From assembly GCF_001571145.1 (NCBI RefSeq), contig NZ_BCTF01000003.1, forward strand, positions 245,831-309,830: a stretch of 64,000 bases of DNA, written 5' to 3'. The position numbers and the translations under genes are program-made. Positions within the stretch are counted from its first letter, which is position 1; every line of letters begins with the position of its first letter. The notes beneath the pieces were generated by a model, which made no database searches, was not told the DNA's origin, and worked only from the letters and a program-made list of their open reading frames with translations. The DNA comes from Hydrogenophaga flava NBRC 102514. GTDB lineage: Bacteria > Pseudomonadota > Gammaproteobacteria > Burkholderiales > Burkholderiaceae_C. Below, piece by piece: positions 1 to 10,937 of the stretch.

Positions 1-766
1 GCAGCTGCCGTACCGGTGTGCCGCAGGCCCTGCAGGGTTGCCCGTCCCGACCGTAGACCATGGCATCCATCTGAAAGTAACCACTCTGGCCATCCGCGCT
101 GGAAAAGTCGCGCAGGGTGCTGCCCCCGAGCGCCAGCGCGCGCTGAAGCACATGGACGATCGCCCCATGCAGGCGAGTCGCGCGCGGGCGGCTCAGCCGG
201 TCGGCGCGCACCGTCGGGCGTATGCCCGCCATGAACAAGGCCTCGGACGCATAGATGTTGCCTACCCCAACCACCACATCACCAGCCAGCAGCACCTGCT
301 TGATGCTGGCCCGACGCTGTTGCAAGGCCATGTGAAACCCAACCGGATCGAACCCGGGCTCCAGAGGCTCGACTCCCAGGCCGTCCAGCAGCTTGCGGGC
401 CCGCGGATCCTCCATCGAGTCGACCAGCACCACGGCCCCGAACCGACGGGGATCGTGCAAACGCAGCAAGCCCCGGGAGGTGTGAAGCTCGAAATGATCG
501 TGAACACCGCGCTCGGGCAGCTCGCCGGCAAACTGAAGGCTACCGGACATGCCCAGATGAACGAGCAGCACACCCTGGTTCAGATGGATCAGCAGGTACT
601 TCCCGCGGCGCCCGACCGCCAGGACATGGCGGCCGGTCAGCGTGGCGGGATCGGCCCCCAGAGGCCAGCGCAGGGGTTTGCCCATCAGCGCACCCTGGAC
701 CTGCGCGCCAGCGATACGGTCCGCAAAGCTGCGACGGGTGACCTCGACCTCGGGCAATTCGGGCAT
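1..766 (-). CDS. mutM: Formamidopyrimidine-DNA glycosylase MutM/Fpg, 3' end outside window
   Basis: Base-excision repair glycosylase/AP lyase that removes 8-oxoguanine and formamidopyrimidines. On the minus strand the protein begins M-P-E-L-P-E-V, the invariant Fpg/Nei N-terminus in which Pro2 is the catalytic nucleophile and Glu3 the proton donor. It runs about 255 residues to the window edge and includes the helix-two-turn-helix stretch ([13 protein letters not shown]) and the first cysteine pair of the C-terminal zinc finger (PCRACG); the second pair lies beyond base 1. Family length is about 270 residues, so only a short tail is missing. It diverges from the TPR gene at 850, an arrangement common in Burkholderiales. 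Not broken, only truncated by the window. Confidence 0.95.
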   Translation of the reverse strand, partial: MPELPEVEVTRRSFADRIAGAQVQGALMGKPLRWPLGADPATLTGRHVLAVGRRGKYLLIHLNQGVLLVHLGMSGSLQFAGELPERGVHDHFELHTSRGLLRLHDPRRFGAVVLVDSMEDPRARKLLDGLGVEPLEPGFDPVGFHMALQQRRASIKQVLLAGDVVVGVGNIYASEALFMAGIRPTVRADRLSRPRATRLHGAIVHVLQRALALGGSTLRDFSSADGQSGYFQMDAMVYGRDGQPCRACGTPVRQL

Positions 767-849
767 CGCTTGGTGATTTCTGGGGATGAAGGGAACGCCC
801 GACCGGGCACTGGAATCCCAGACCTGCCGACCTGGACCCTTCCATTATC

Positions 850-2652
850 ATGAGCTTGATGAATACTCCGCACGACCGCAGCCACCACAGCCCGCAACGT
901 CGGAGCGTCCGGACAGTGCAGCGAGCAGTGCTGTGTCTCGGCCTCCTGGCGGGTCCGCCGACCCTGGTGCTGGCCCAGGACACGCCACCGGCAGAGCCCC
1001 CAGCGGCCAACTCGGCGCTTTCCGCACCCCTGTTCTATCAGCTGTTGCTGGGAGAACTCAACGTGTCCTCCGGCGAACCCGGCACCGGTTACTCGCTGCT
1101 CCTGGATGCTGCCCGCAAGCAGAACGACCCCGACCTGTTCCGCCGAGCCGTGGAAATCGCCTTGCAGGCACGCTCGGGAGACGCGGCGCTAGCGGCAGCG
1201 CGCGCATGGTCGCAGGCCATCCCGGTCTCGCCCGAGGCCGACCGCTTCGAACTCGAGATTCTGCTGGCGCTCAACCGCGTGGGTGAAACCGGTCCGGTGC
1301 TGCGTCGCCTGCTCGACCAGGCCCCTGCAGCGTCCCGCAACGACGCCATCAACGGCATCCCCCGCATCTACGCGCGCGTGGCGGACAAGGCTGCCGCCCT
1401 GCAGGTGGTGCGCGAAGCCCTCGCCCCAGCGATCAAACAGGGAGCGCACGCCGCAGCGGCATGGACCACGATCGGCGCCATGGAGATGGGCAACAACCAG
1501 CCCACCCAGGCGCTTACATCCGCCCGGAACGGGCACGCCGCCGACCAGTCCTCGCCATTTCCCGCCCTGCTCGCCCTGGACCTTATGGAACGAGGGCAGA
1601 CCGCAGCGGAATCCGTGGTTCGTGGCCAGCTGAAAGCCAGCCCACCGGTGGCGGGCAGTCCGGCCCCCGTGGCGCTCGGCTACGCCCGTATCCTGTTCGA
1701 TCTTCAGCGCCACGCAGAGGCGCGCAGCCTGCTGGAAAACCTGACCCGCATCCAGCCCGAGGCCATGGAACCCTGGCTGCTGCTGGCTGCGCTGCAGGTG
1801 CAGGACAAGCGCCTGCCCGCCGCCACGCAGTCCCTGCAGACCTACATGGGTCTGGCACGCCAGTCCGGCGACGAGCGGGCCGCACGCGGCCTGACGCAGG
1901 CCTACCTGCTGATGGCCCAGATTGCCGAACAGCAGAAAGACTTCCAGGCGGCCAGCGCCTGGCTGGACCGGATCGAGAACGCGGACGATGTCATGGCAGC
2001 ACAGATGCGCCGCGCCTCCCTGCTGGCCCACCAGGGGCAAATGGACCGTGCCCGGGCGTTGTTGCGCAACCACCCCGAGCGGCGCCCCGAGGATGCGCGG
2101 CTGAAATTCGTCGCCGAAGCGCAGTTGTTGCGGGATTTCAAGCAATGGGAGCAGGCCTACCAGCTCTATGGCGAGGCGGTCATCCGGTTCCCGAAGGACA
2201 GCGACCTGATCTACGACCAGGCCATGATGGCGGAGAAGCTCAACCGCATCGACGACATGGAGCGCCTGTTCCGCCAGGTGATCGAACTCAAGCCCGACCA
2301 TCACCATGCCTACAACGCACTGGGCTACTCCCTGGCAGATCGCGGCCTTCGCCTGGCCGAAGCAAGGCAGCTGATCGAAAAAGCCGTGTCCATGGCACCC
2401 GACGATGCCTACATCCAGGACAGCCTGGGCTGGGTGGAGTTCCGAGACGGCAACATAGCCCGAGCCCTGCAGATCCTGCATGCCGCCTTTGAAAAACGCC
2501 CCGACGCGGAAATTGCCGCCCACCTGGGCGAGGTTCTGTGGGTCAGCGGTGAGCGGGACAAGGCCTTGAAGATCTGGCGTGAGGGGATGCTGCTGGCCAG
2601 CGACAACGAGACGCTGCAAAGCACCCTTCAGCGTCTTCGCGTCAAGCCATGA
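850..2652 (+). CDS. Exported tetratricopeptide-repeat protein
   Basis: A 600-residue protein with a basic N-terminus and a hydrophobic segment (residues about 23-42, ending VLAQD) that looks like a cleavable signal peptide. The rest is alpha-helical TPR-type repeats; the clearest are in the C-terminal third (around YNALGYSLADRG and IQDSLGWVEFRDG), the 'GYxLxDRG / DSLGWVxF' signature of proteobacterial TPR proteins found next to lolB. Two in-frame ATGs (850 and 859) are possible starts; neither has a strong ribosome site. Its stop overlaps the lolB start (ATGA), so the two are translationally coupled. A scaffolding role in the periplasm or envelope assembly is inferred; no enzymatic motif is visible. 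Confidence 0.85.
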   Translation: MSLMNTPHDRSHHSPQRRSVRTVQRAVLCLGLLAGPPTLVLAQDTPPAEPPAANSALSAPLFYQLLLGELNVSSGEPGTGYSLLLDAARKQNDPDLFRRAVEIALQARSGDAALAAARAWSQAIPVSPEADRFELEILLALNRVGETGPVLRRLLDQAPAASRNDAINGIPRIYARVADKAAALQVVREALAPAIKQGAHAAAAWTTIGAMEMGNNQPTQALTSARNGHAADQSSPFPALLALDLMERGQTAAESVVRGQLKASPPVAGSPAPVALGYARILFDLQRHAEARSLLENLTRIQPEAMEPWLLLAALQVQDKRLPAATQSLQTYMGLARQSGDERAARGLTQAYLLMAQIAEQQKDFQAASAWLDRIENADDVMAAQMRRASLLAHQGQMDRARALLRNHPERRPEDARLKFVAEAQLLRDFKQWEQAYQLYGEAVIRFPKDSDLIYDQAMMAEKLNRIDDMERLFRQVIELKPDHHHAYNALGYSLADRGLRLAEARQLIEKAVSMAPDDAYIQDSLGWVEFRDGNIARALQILHAAFEKRPDAEIAAHLGEVLWVSGERDKALKIWREGMLLASDNETLQSTLQRLRVKP

Positions 2653-3140
2653 CCAAGGCGGATCGTGGTCGCCTCGCCCTTCTGGGCGTGGTGGCGATAG
2701 CGCTGGCAGGTTGCGCAACCCCCCGACCGGAGGCACCGAGGGACGCCTCATCCTGGAGCGGTCGCCTCGCGCTCACTGTTCACAGCGAGCCGCCGCAATC
2801 GTATTCCGCCGGATTCGAACTTCGTGGAGCCCCTGCTGAGGGCGAACTGCAGCTGACGTCCCCGCTGGGAACGGTGCTGGCATCGGTGCACTGGTCGCCG
2901 CAGGGCGCCGAGCTGCGACAGGGCGCACAGCGCACCCGCCGCCCCTCGCTGGACGAGCTCACGGCAGACCTGGGGGGCACCCCCTTGCCCGTGGCCGCGC
3001 TCTTCGGCTGGCTGCAAGGCCAAACCGCCGATGTCAGTGGCTGGAATGCCGACCTCAGCCATCACAGCGAGGGACGCGTGGTCGCACGCCGCCTCCAGCC
3101 CCTGCCCACCGCCGAACTGCGCCTGGTGTTCCAGCCATGA
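2649..3140 (+). CDS. lolB: Outer-membrane lipoprotein LolB
   Basis: A 163-residue lipoprotein that receives lipoproteins from the periplasmic carrier LolA and inserts them into the outer membrane. The sequence shows a short signal peptide ending in the lipobox L-A-G-C (Cys about residue 19) followed by a LolB-like beta-rich domain with the conserved motif WSGRLALTV and the segment LTSPLGTVLASV. It overlaps the TPR gene upstream and ispE downstream by ATGA junctions, the usual betaproteobacterial lolB-ispE arrangement. Length is slightly below the E. coli protein but normal for beta-proteobacteria. Confidence 0.88.
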   Translation: MTKADRGRLALLGVVAIALAGCATPRPEAPRDASSWSGRLALTVHSEPPQSYSAGFELRGAPAEGELQLTSPLGTVLASVHWSPQGAELRQGAQRTRRPSLDELTADLGGTPLPVAALFGWLQGQTADVSGWNADLSHHSEGRVVARRLQPLPTAELRLVFQP

Positions 3141-4051
3141 CCCCAACGACCGAACCGCTTCAACGCCTGGAGGGTGTGCCCGCACCGGCCAAGCTGAACC
3201 TGTTCCTGCACGTCACGGGCCGCCGCGCCGATGGTTATCACCTCCTTCAGTCGGTGTTCATGCTGATCGACTGGACAGACCTCCTGGATTTCGAGCGGCG
3301 CCCAGACGGTGTGATCAGCAGGGAAGACACGCTCCCCGGCCTGCCACCCGAAGACCTGTGCGTCCGTGCTGCCCGGGCACTCCAGGAAGCGACGGGGTGT
3401 ACCCTGGGCGTCCACATCCGCCTGGACAAGCGCATCCCTGCCGAAGCAGGCATGGGCGGAGGCTCTTCGGATGCAGCGACCTGCCTGCTCGCGCTCAACA
3501 GGCTCTGGGGGCTCGGGCTATCAAGGAGCAAGCTCTCCGCAATCGGCCTGAAGCTGGGCGCCGATGTTCCGTTCTTCCTCGGTAGCTACAACGCCTGGGT
3601 CGAGGGTGTGGGGGAACAGCTCACCCCGGTGTCGCTGCCGTCCGCCCGCTTCGTGGTGATCAAGCCACCCACCGGCGCGTCGACTCCCGCAATTTTCAGT
3701 TCGCCAGAACTTCAACGCGACACAAAAACTGCTATACTCCAAGGCTTTGCTGCAAACACCAATGCAGAACAGTTGAACGGCAATGCCCGCGTTGCCTGCG
3801 ATCTTCAGAAAATTCTGGATTTCGGACACAACGACCTGCAGCCGGTGGCACAGACACTGTGTCCCGACGTGGTGCGATGCTTGGAGTGGTTGTCGGCCCG
3901 TGGCCTTCACGGACGGATGACCGGTTCTGGTACCGCGGTGTTTGCGCAACTGCCGCAGGCAACGGACCTCTCTGGCGCTCCAGCCGACTGGGTGGTTCGT
4001 GAATGCAGCAACATGGATGCACATCCATTGCTGGACTGGTGTCCCGGGTAA
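3137..4051 (+). CDS. ispE: 4-diphosphocytidyl-2-C-methyl-D-erythritol kinase IspE
   Basis: GHMP-family kinase that phosphorylates CDP-methylerythritol at the 2-hydroxyl in the MEP isoprenoid pathway. The 304-residue product has PAPAKLNLFLHVTGRRADGYH near the N-terminus (substrate-binding region) and the glycine-rich ATP-binding loop PAEAGMGGGSSDAA at about residues 97-110. The C-terminal GHMP motif (GRMTGSGTAVFA) is also present. It starts inside the lolB stop codon. A segment around residues 190-240 is longer than in E. coli (NTNAEQLNGNA...), but beta-proteobacterial IspE proteins vary here. Confidence 0.95.
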   Translation: MTPTTEPLQRLEGVPAPAKLNLFLHVTGRRADGYHLLQSVFMLIDWTDLLDFERRPDGVISREDTLPGLPPEDLCVRAARALQEATGCTLGVHIRLDKRIPAEAGMGGGSSDAATCLLALNRLWGLGLSRSKLSAIGLKLGADVPFFLGSYNAWVEGVGEQLTPVSLPSARFVVIKPPTGASTPAIFSSPELQRDTKTAILQGFAANTNAEQLNGNARVACDLQKILDFGHNDLQPVAQTLCPDVVRCLEWLSARGLHGRMTGSGTAVFAQLPQATDLSGAPADWVVRECSNMDAHPLLDWCPG

Positions 4052-4140
4052 AATCGGGACGGTCAGTCCGGTCAACGGATGTGTGACCAGCGACATTTTT
4101 CGGGTGTCCGTGAAGCGCAAGCCTCACGAATGTCCTGAGT

Positions 4141-4217
4141 AGGGGAGTCGCCAAGTTGGTAAAGGCACCGGATTTTGATTCCGGCATGCGAGGGTTCGAG
4201 TCCTTCCTCCCCTGCCA
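4141..4217 (+). tRNA. glnX-like tRNA-Gln: tRNA-Gln (anticodon TTG)
   Basis: The 77-nt sequence folds as a tRNA. The 7-bp acceptor stem AGGGGAG pairs with CTCCCCT, with discriminator G and an encoded CCA. The anticodon stem CCGGA/TCCGG encloses loop TTTTGAT, giving anticodon TTG (Gln). The T-arm GAGGG/CCTTC encloses TTCGAGT. It lies between ispE and prs, the conserved position for tRNA-Gln in Burkholderiales. Confidence 0.97.
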
Positions 4218-4296
4218 CCCATTTTTTTGAACCACACACCCAGCGGCTGCGCCGCTGTCGGCCAGTGCACTGGTCGTTGAAACAGCCGGGAACACC

Positions 4297-5271
4297 ATGC
4301 AAGTTCAGCCCCCTGATTTCATGATCTTCACCGGCAATGCCAATCCGGTCCTGGCGGCCGAGATTGCCCAGCACCTCAACACCCAGCTTGGATCGGCCAA
4401 CGTGGGTCGCTTCTCCGATGGTGAGGTCACGGTCGAGATCACCCAGAACGTGCGAGCACGCGATGTGTTCGTGATCCAGTCGACCTGCGCACCGACGAAT
4501 GAGAACCTGATGGAACTCATCATCATGGTCGATGCGCTCAAGCGGGCCTCCGCCGCGCGCATCTCGGCCGTGATCCCCTACTTCGGCTATGCCCGCCAAG
4601 ACCGCCGTCCCCGCTCCAGCCGCGTGCCGATCTCGGCCAAGGTGGTCGCCAACATGCTGCAGACCGTGGGCGTGAACCGCGTCCTGACCATGGACCTGCA
4701 CGCCGACCAGATCCAGGGCTTTTTCGACATCCCGGTCGACAACATCTATGCCTCGCCGGTGCTGCTGGGCGACCTGCGCCAGAAGAACTACGAAGACCTG
4801 CTGGTGGTTTCGCCCGACGTCGGCGGTGTGGTGCGCGCCCGTGCGCTGGCCAAACAGCTGGGCTGCGACATGGCCATCATCGACAAGCGCCGCCCCAAGG
4901 CCAACGTGTCGGAAGTGATGCACGTGATCGGTGACATTGATGGCCGCAACTGCGTGATCATGGACGACATGATCGACACCGCTGGCACGCTGGTCAAAGC
5001 CGCGGAGGTGCTTAAGGAGCGAGGCGCCAAGCACGTCTACGCCTACTGCACGCACGCCATCTTCTCGGGACCGGCCATCGACCGCATCGCCAAGGGCTCA
5101 GCCCTGGACGAAGTCGTCGTGACCAACACCATTCCCCTGTCGCAAGCCGCCCAGGCATGCGCCAAGATCCGCCAGCTCTCCGTGGCACCGCTGATGGCCG
5201 AGACCATTGCGCGCATTGCCTCGGGCGAGTCGGTCATGAGTTTGTTCGCCGATCAGGACAACCTGTTCTGA
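4297..5271 (+). CDS. prs: Ribose-phosphate pyrophosphokinase (PRPP synthetase)
   Basis: Converts ribose-5-phosphate and ATP to PRPP for nucleotide, histidine, tryptophan and NAD synthesis. The 324-residue class I enzyme shows the N-terminal [10 protein letters not shown] start, the catalytic flexible-loop region [15 protein letters not shown] and the PRPP-binding loop [14 protein letters not shown] (about residues 218-231). Length is normal. It follows tRNA-Gln and precedes rplY on the same strand, so the three are likely co-transcribed. Histidine made from PRPP is also the precursor of the hercynine used by egtD/senA/egtB elsewhere in the window, though that link is only metabolic. Confidence 0.98.
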   Translation: MQVQPPDFMIFTGNANPVLAAEIAQHLNTQLGSANVGRFSDGEVTVEITQNVRARDVFVIQSTCAPTNENLMELIIMVDALKRASAARISAVIPYFGYARQDRRPRSSRVPISAKVVANMLQTVGVNRVLTMDLHADQIQGFFDIPVDNIYASPVLLGDLRQKNYEDLLVVSPDVGGVVRARALAKQLGCDMAIIDKRRPKANVSEVMHVIGDIDGRNCVIMDDMIDTAGTLVKAAEVLKERGAKHVYAYCTHAIFSGPAIDRIAKGSALDEVVVTNTIPLSQAAQACAKIRQLSVAPLMAETIARIASGESVMSLFADQDNLF

Positions 5272-5358
5272 GGTGACAAAAGCCAGGTCGTGCCATGTGG
5301 TGCGGCCTTTTTCAACCTGAGGCGTTCTGGTCGCGGAACCCCTCCACTGGAGTCAGTC

Positions 5359-5985
5359 ATGCAATTTGTCGCTTTTGAGCGCGCCAAGCAGGGTACGGGT
5401 GCGAGCCGCCGTCTGCGCATCACCGGTCGCGCGCCCGGTATCGTTTTCGGTGGTGACACCACGCCTGTGACGATCGAAGTCGATCACAACGCGCTGTGGC
5501 ACGCCCTGAAGAAGGAAGCCTTCCACGCTTCCATTCTCGACATGGAACTCGCTGGCAAGGTCCAGAAGGTTCTGCTGCGCGATGTGCAGTACCACCCCTA
5601 CAAGCCGCAAGTCCTGCACGTGGACTTCCAGCGCGTGGACGAAAAGACCCGTCTGCACAAGAAGGTGCCGATCCACTTCGTGGGCGAAGAGAACTCGCCG
5701 GCCGTCAAGACCGACAAGTGCCTGGTCAACCACATCGTGACCGAGATCGAGATCGAATGCCTGGCCATGCAGCTGCCGGAATTCATCGAGGTCGACCTCA
5801 GCAACGCCGAAAAGGGCGCCACCATCCACACCGGCGACCTGAAGCTGCCCGCTGGCGTGAAGATCGTGACCCACGGCCGCAAGGACATCACCATCGCCAC
5901 CGTCGTTGAGCCGGTGGAAGAAGTGGTGGCTGCCCCCGTGGTCGCTGCCGCCGACGACAAGAAGAAGGGCAAGGGCAAGAAGTAA
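5359..5985 (+). CDS. rplY: 50S ribosomal protein L25, long CTC form
   Basis: Binds 5S rRNA in the large ribosomal subunit. The 208-residue product begins [19 protein letters not shown]; this ATG at 5359 is preceded by GGAG and is the family start, so earlier in-frame starts are unlikely. The N-terminal ~95 residues are the L25 beta-barrel and the rest is the TL5/CTC C-terminal domain. It ends in a lysine-rich tail ([10 protein letters not shown]). A strong intrinsic terminator follows, so this is probably the end of the prs transcript. Confidence 0.96.
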   Translation: MQFVAFERAKQGTGASRRLRITGRAPGIVFGGDTTPVTIEVDHNALWHALKKEAFHASILDMELAGKVQKVLLRDVQYHPYKPQVLHVDFQRVDEKTRLHKKVPIHFVGEENSPAVKTDKCLVNHIVTEIEIECLAMQLPEFIEVDLSNAEKGATIHTGDLKLPAGVKIVTHGRKDITIATVVEPVEEVVAAPVVAAADDKKKGKGKK

Positions 5986-6002
5986 TTCTTGGTCCCCCTC
6001 TC

Positions 6003-6027
6003 AAAGGCCCGCTCCATGCGGGCCTTT
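6003..6027 (+). terminator. Intrinsic terminator after rplY
   Basis: Perfect 10-bp stem AAAGGCCCGC / GCGGGCCTTT around the 5-nt loop TCCAT, followed by a T-rich run, 17 nt after the rplY stop codon. This is the clearest rho-independent terminator in the window and separates rplY from pth. Confidence 0.9.
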
Positions 6028-6056
6028 GTCTTTGGTGGCCCTGATAATTCGACGCC

Positions 6057-7487
<1,431 letters not shown>

Positions 7488-7538
7488 GGCGGGATTATCG
7501 GCCAAAGGCCAACGGCAGCGCCCGAAACTGGCCGCTTG

Positions 7539-8144
7539 TCACTGCGGCGGCAAGGGGCGCAGAAGGTGGAAGTGCACCTGCCCGGCCCGGCCGTGGCGGT
7601 GCGTCTGCAGGCCGATCTGCGCCAACTCGTCGTCGCCCCAGGTGCGCGGCGCTTCGAGGTAGACCAGACCGCTGTCGGCCACCGCCTGGCGGGCCGAGCG
7701 CAGCGCCGCATCAAACAAGGCTTCGTTGCCGCCCTCGCCAAACGGCGGATCTAGGAAAACCAGATCCAGCCCCTGCCCCGCCCGCTGGCGCAGCGCGGCC
7801 ACGCCATCGCCACGCTCCACCCGCACCGTGCCAGCCTTGAGCCGCTGTGCGGTGGCCTGCAGGGACTTGCACAGCGCCGGGTCCTGCTCCACCAGCGTTA
7901 CCTCGGCCGCGCCGCGCGAGCCGGCCTCCAGCCCGAGTGCGCCCGTGCCCGCGAACACGTCGAGGCAGCGCCATCCGCTCAGGTCCTGGCCCAGCCAGTT
8001 GAAGAGCGTCTCGCGCACGCGGGAAGGCGTGGGCCGCAGGCCGGGCCGGTCGGCCACCGGCAGCTTGCTTCGTTTCCACAGGCCGCCAATGATGCGGACC
8101 TCGTGCGCAGCCTGTGCAGCGGGACGTGGCGGCGCTTTGTTCAT
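7539..8144 (-). CDS. rsmD: 16S rRNA (guanine(966)-N2)-methyltransferase RsmD
   Basis: SAM-dependent methyltransferase that makes m2G966 in 16S rRNA. The 201-residue product has the SAM-binding motif I LDVFAGTGALGLEAGSRGA (about residues 58-76) and the catalytic N-methyltransferase motif IV DPPF (in LVFLDPPFGEG). It begins just upstream of coaD and follows two M16 peptidase genes; all four read in the minus direction and could form one transcript. Confidence 0.94.
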   Translation of the reverse strand: MNKAPPRPAAQAAHEVRIIGGLWKRSKLPVADRPGLRPTPSRVRETLFNWLGQDLSGWRCLDVFAGTGALGLEAGSRGAAEVTLVEQDPALCKSLQATAQRLKAGTVRVERGDGVAALRQRAGQGLDLVFLDPPFGEGGNEALFDAALRSARQAVADSGLVYLEAPRTWGDDELAQIGLQTHRHGRAGQVHFHLLRPLPPQ

Positions 8145-8161
8145 GCGCCGAGCTTAACCAG

Positions 8162-9481
8162 TCAGGGCTTGGCGCCGACGACCACCGTCACCATGCGCTC
8201 GGGCTGCAGCACGCGCGCAAACGCCCGCCGGATGTCGGCCGTGGTCACCGCGTCGACGCGGCGGGTCCAGCTCTCCAGGTAGTCCAGCGGCAGGCCGTTC
8301 CAGGCGATGTTGGCCACGTTGTCCAGCAGCTTGCGGTTGCTGTCGAAACGCAGGGCGAACCCGGTGACCAGATAGTCCTTGGCGGCCTGCAGCTCCGCTT
8401 CGGTGGGGCCGTCGGCGACGAAGCGTCGCACGACCTCGCGTGCGACCTGGATCGCCTGGTCCGCCTGGTCCGGCCGCGTGCTCAGGCCGAGCTGGAAGGC
8501 GCCCGCGTGCAGGCCCGGCGCAAAGTAGCTGTAGGCGCTGTAGCTCAGCCCGCGCTTCTCGCGCACATCCGTGGTCAGGCGCGAAACGAAGCCGCCGCCG
8601 CCCAGGATGTAATTTCCGATGAACAGCGGGAAAAAGTCCGGGTCGTTGCGCCGGTGGCCCGGCTGGCCGATCAGGACCTGGGCCTGCGCGGCGTCGAAAG
8701 GAATGCGCCGCTCGACGGCACTCGCCAGAGGCGCGACTTCGGCCACCGCAGGCAGGGGCTCGCAACCGTTCGGGGCCAGCGCCGCCACGAGCCGGTCCGC
8801 AATGCGCCCGGCCGTGGCGCGGTCGATGGCCCCCACCATCACGATCTGGGCCCGGCAGGCGGCAGCATGGCGTCGGTAGAAGCGGCGCATGTCGTCCACG
8901 GACATCGCGTCCAGCGTGGCAGCGGTGACCTCGCGGCCGTAGGGGTGGTCGCCATACACCGCCTGGGCAAACGCCCGCGACGCGAGGGTCCCTGGCCGTG
9001 TCTCGGCCTCCTTGAGGGCGCCCAGCCAGCGCTGGCGGTCGCGCTGCCAGACAGCCTCGGGCCACGCGGGCGCGGCCAGCTGGCGGGCCGCGAGTGCCAG
9101 GGCACGTTCCAGCAGCTCGGGTTCGGTGAGGGTGCGCAGGGACACGCCGAAGCGCTCCAACCCGGCGCTCACACCCAGCTGGGCGCCGAGGTCGACCCAG
9201 GCCTCGCTAAGCGCGTTTTCATCCAGCGCCGGATGCTCGCCCTGCGCGGCCACGCCGGCCGACACCATCGAGGCGGTGGCGGTCGCGAGCCCGGAGCGGT
9301 CGGCGGGATCGCGGCGCGAACCACCGTCGAAGTCGATCTGCACGTCCAGCATCGGGATCGACGGGCTGGCCACCAGGTAGACCCGGGCGCCGCTGGCATG
9401 GGTCCAGTGCTGGATCGGGATCGCGGCCCAGGCGGGTGCGCAAAGCAGGCACAGCAAAACAAGGCGGAAGAGGTTCGTCAT
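8162..9481 (-). CDS. M16 peptidase-family subunit lacking the zinc motif
   Basis: A 439-residue exported protein with a signal peptide (TNLFRLVLLCLLCAPAWA). Its fold is recognisable as M16 from the N- and C-terminal halves and the RGLSYSAYSYF motif, the substrate-binding R/Y motif of the family. The HxxEH zinc signature is absent from the N-terminal half, which is expected for the non-catalytic partner of a two-subunit M16B enzyme. The catalytic partner is the next gene upstream, 17 bases away. ATG at 9481 is chosen over a TTG five codons earlier. Confidence 0.9.
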   Translation of the reverse strand: MTNLFRLVLLCLLCAPAWAAIPIQHWTHASGARVYLVASPSIPMLDVQIDFDGGSRRDPADRSGLATATASMVSAGVAAQGEHPALDENALSEAWVDLGAQLGVSAGLERFGVSLRTLTEPELLERALALAARQLAAPAWPEAVWQRDRQRWLGALKEAETRPGTLASRAFAQAVYGDHPYGREVTAATLDAMSVDDMRRFYRRHAAACRAQIVMVGAIDRATAGRIADRLVAALAPNGCEPLPAVAEVAPLASAVERRIPFDAAQAQVLIGQPGHRRNDPDFFPLFIGNYILGGGGFVSRLTTDVREKRGLSYSAYSYFAPGLHAGAFQLGLSTRPDQADQAIQVAREVVRRFVADGPTEAELQAAKDYLVTGFALRFDSNRKLLDNVANIAWNGLPLDYLESWTRRVDAVTTADIRRAFARVLQPERMVTVVVGAKP

Positions 9482-9498
9482 CGGTGCATCAACCAAGT

Positions 9499-10908
9499 TC
9501 AGTGGCGGCCCAGGGCGGGCCGGGGGCCGGTCCTGGCGGGGGTGCTGCGCTGCGAGGGGTCGGGCACCAGCACCGCCACACTCAGCCGCTCTTCAGGAAA
9601 CAGGCGCTGCGCCACCGACCGCACCTGTTCGGCCGTCACTCCGCGCAGGGCGTCCATCAGGCGCGCCGCGCTACCGGGACCGAGCCCGTTGACCCACCAG
9701 GTGCCCAGCTCCTGTGCCTGGTTGTAGACCGAGTCGAGCTTGTAGATTTCGCCCGCCGCCCACTGGGTCTTGACCCGCTGCAGCTCGGCCTCCCCCACGC
9801 CCTCGCGCGCGATCCGGTCCAGCTCGGCGCGCAGCGCCTTCTCGACCTCGGTCACGGCCACCCCAGCCGCGGGCACCGCGGTCAGCGTGAACTGCGCCGG
9901 CCCGCGCCCCAGTGGCCCATAGCCCGACCCGGCGCTGTCGGCCAGCCGGGCGCCCGCGGCGCCCTGCACCAGCGCGCGGTCGAGCCGGGCGCCGCTGTAG
10001 CCGTCGAGCAGCGCGGACAGCACGATCAGCGCCAGCGCGTCCCGCGACTCGTCGTCGCGGGCCCCGGGGTCTTTCAGGCGCGGCATGGGCCAGGCCATGG
10101 CCAGCATCGCCTGCTCGGTCGCGGCGCGGTATTCCATGCGCCGCTGTCCGCTCTGCGGCGGTTCGTCGCGCGGTTTGCGTTCGGGCAGCGCGCGGGCGGG
10201 GATGCGGCCGTAGATGGACTCCGCCAGCGCATGCACCGCGTCCGGCTCCACATCGCCCGCCACCACCACCGCCGCGTTGCCCGGCACATACCAGCGGCGG
10301 TGGAAGTCCCGTACGTCCTGCGGTGTCATCGCGTCCAGATCGCTCATCCAGCCCACCACCGGGCGCCGGTAAGGATGCGCCTGCAGCGCCATCGCGCCGA
10401 AGGCTTCGAACATGCGGGCGCGCGGCGACTCTTCGGTGCGCTGGCGCCGTTCTTCCTTGACCACCTCGATCTCGCGCCGGAACTCGTCGTCGCTCCAGCG
10501 GTTGTTCTCGAAGCGGTCGGCCTCCAGCCGCATCACCGCCTCCAGGTGCCGCGCGGGCACCTGCTGGTGGTAGGCGGTGGCGTCGCGGCTGGTGAAGGCG
10601 TTCTCGCGCCCGCCCAGCGCCGCGACGCGGCGGGAGAACTCGCCCGGCGCCAGGCTGGGCGTGCCCTTGAACATCATGTGCTCCAGCACATGGGCCACGC
10701 CCGAGGTGCCGTCGACCTCGTCCATCGACCCCACGCGCACCCAGAGCATGTGCACCACGGTGGGCGCGCGCCGGTCGGGCTGTACGAGCAAGGTCATGCC
10801 GTTGGAAAGGGTGTAAGTCCGGGCGGTTTCGGTGGCGGACGCGGCGGTGGACCAGAGCATGGCCAGCAGCACCAGCCCCCGCATCAGGGAGGAGAAAGCT
10901 CGTTTCAT
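9499..10908 (-). CDS. M16 zinc peptidase, catalytic subunit
   Basis: A 469-residue exported metalloprotease with a clear signal peptide (about residues 1-25, ending STAASA). It carries the inverted zinc motif HVLEH, followed 76 or so residues later by the third ligand region EIEVVKEERR. With the neighbouring non-catalytic subunit it should form a periplasmic heterodimeric processing peptidase of the pitrilysin/PqqL-like M16B type; the substrates are unknown. It starts 29 bases from the divergent ftsY, so the promoters face each other across a very short gap. Confidence 0.93.
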   Translation of the reverse strand: MKRAFSSLMRGLVLLAMLWSTAASATETARTYTLSNGMTLLVQPDRRAPTVVHMLWVRVGSMDEVDGTSGVAHVLEHMMFKGTPSLAPGEFSRRVAALGGRENAFTSRDATAYHQQVPARHLEAVMRLEADRFENNRWSDDEFRREIEVVKEERRQRTEESPRARMFEAFGAMALQAHPYRRPVVGWMSDLDAMTPQDVRDFHRRWYVPGNAAVVVAGDVEPDAVHALAESIYGRIPARALPERKPRDEPPQSGQRRMEYRAATEQAMLAMAWPMPRLKDPGARDDESRDALALIVLSALLDGYSGARLDRALVQGAAGARLADSAGSGYGPLGRGPAQFTLTAVPAAGVAVTEVEKALRAELDRIAREGVGEAELQRVKTQWAAGEIYKLDSVYNQAQELGTWWVNGLGPGSAARLMDALRGVTAEQVRSVAQRLFPEERLSVAVLVPDPSQRSTPARTGPRPALGRH

Positions 10909-10937
10909 AGAATCCTGTGGATTCCAAAGATTGAAAC

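Noticed and set aside
1189..2751. 520-codon minus-strand frame
   Set aside because: Antisense to the TPR gene, no ribosome site or motif.
8162..9481. Second M16 gene as a pseudogene, because HxxEH is missing
   Set aside because: Full length and intact R/Y motif; heterodimeric M16B enzymes normally have one subunit without the zinc site.
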